Assembly (NCBI RefSeq): GCF_002379585.1
Contig: NZ_DFUE01000004.1
Location: 30,585-35,978, forward strand
Length of the DNA: 5,394 nt
Direction: 5' to 3'
DNA from: Pseudomonas sp. UBA4194
GTDB lineage: Bacteria; Pseudomonadota; Gammaproteobacteria; Pseudomonadales; Pseudomonadaceae
The position numbers and the translations under genes are program-made. Positions within the stretch are counted from its first letter, which is position 1. Each line of letters opens with the position of its first letter. This document shows, in pieces, positions 5,346 to 5,394 of the stretch. The notes beneath the pieces are model-generated. The model saw only the letters and a list, made by a program, of their open reading frames with translations. It was not told where the DNA came from and ran no database searches.

Positions 5346-5394
5346 GTGGTGAATGGTCCCCTCACCCCAGCCCTCCCCCTGAGGGAGAGGGAGC
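5346..5394 (-). repeat. Dispersed intergenic palindromic repeat, right copy
   Basis: The reverse complement of this stretch matches 50-98 at 46 of 49 positions, so the two copies face each other across the four-gene block. The internal stem keeps its pairing except for one change to a wobble pair. The copy runs to the end of the window and may continue beyond it. It lies upstream of the TSUP gene. Confidence 0.8.

Noticed and set aside
4792..5352. 186-codon open frame antisense to the TSUP gene
   Set aside because: It is a Gln/Gly/Arg-rich shadow of the well-supported TSUP gene, with no recognisable domain.
50..5394. Composite transposon or genomic island bounded by inverted repeats
   Set aside because: There is no transposase or integrase, the genes are ordinary Pseudomonas housekeeping or catabolic genes, and composition is even across the block.

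Overview
The window looks like a chromosomal segment of a GC-rich Pseudomonas, most likely of the P. putida/fluorescens group. This rests on the strong G/C third-position bias, the Pseudomonas-type REP elements with the TGTGGGAGCGGG core, a perfect Pseudomonas-style Crc/Hfq catabolite-repression motif, and protein sequences typical of the genus. Assignment is from memory of these families; no database search was run.

Layout, left to right. Positions 1-160 hold a fragment of one dispersed repeat (1-12), a complete copy of it (50-98), and a C-tract-rich leader. A cytosolic-type glycoside hydrolase family 15 gene (161-1957, +) follows. Its stop codon is 8 bp from an 838-bp non-coding interval (1958-2795), almost all of which is a higher-order tandem array of REP hairpins. 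It has three full units of 202, 203 and 257 bp plus partial units at both ends. A short leader carrying a Crc/Hfq-like A-rich motif then leads to a crotonase-family gene (2796-3611, +). Its sequence is of the delta(3,5)-delta(2,4)-dienoyl-CoA isomerase (ECH1) type rather than a plain enoyl-CoA hydratase. nudC (3640-4470, +) follows 28 bp later with a good ribosome binding site, so the two probably form one transcription unit. A YfcA-like TSUP membrane protein (4438-5232, -) converges on nudC, and the two coding regions overlap by 33 bp. The right edge holds a G-tract cluster and a copy of the left-edge repeat in inverted orientation (5346-5394).

How the genes relate. The isomerase belongs to the breakdown of fatty acids with odd-position double bonds. 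NudC acts on NAD(H) and on NAD-capped RNA. GH15 acts on alpha-glucosides such as trehalose. The TSUP protein is a predicted small-anion transporter. No shared pathway is evident, and I see no sign of a novel defence, mobile or biosynthetic system. The most noteworthy content is non-coding: the REP array with its internal 54-bp duplication, the Crc/Hfq motif before the isomerase, and the near-mirror arrangement of repeat plus G/C-tract cluster at the two edges.
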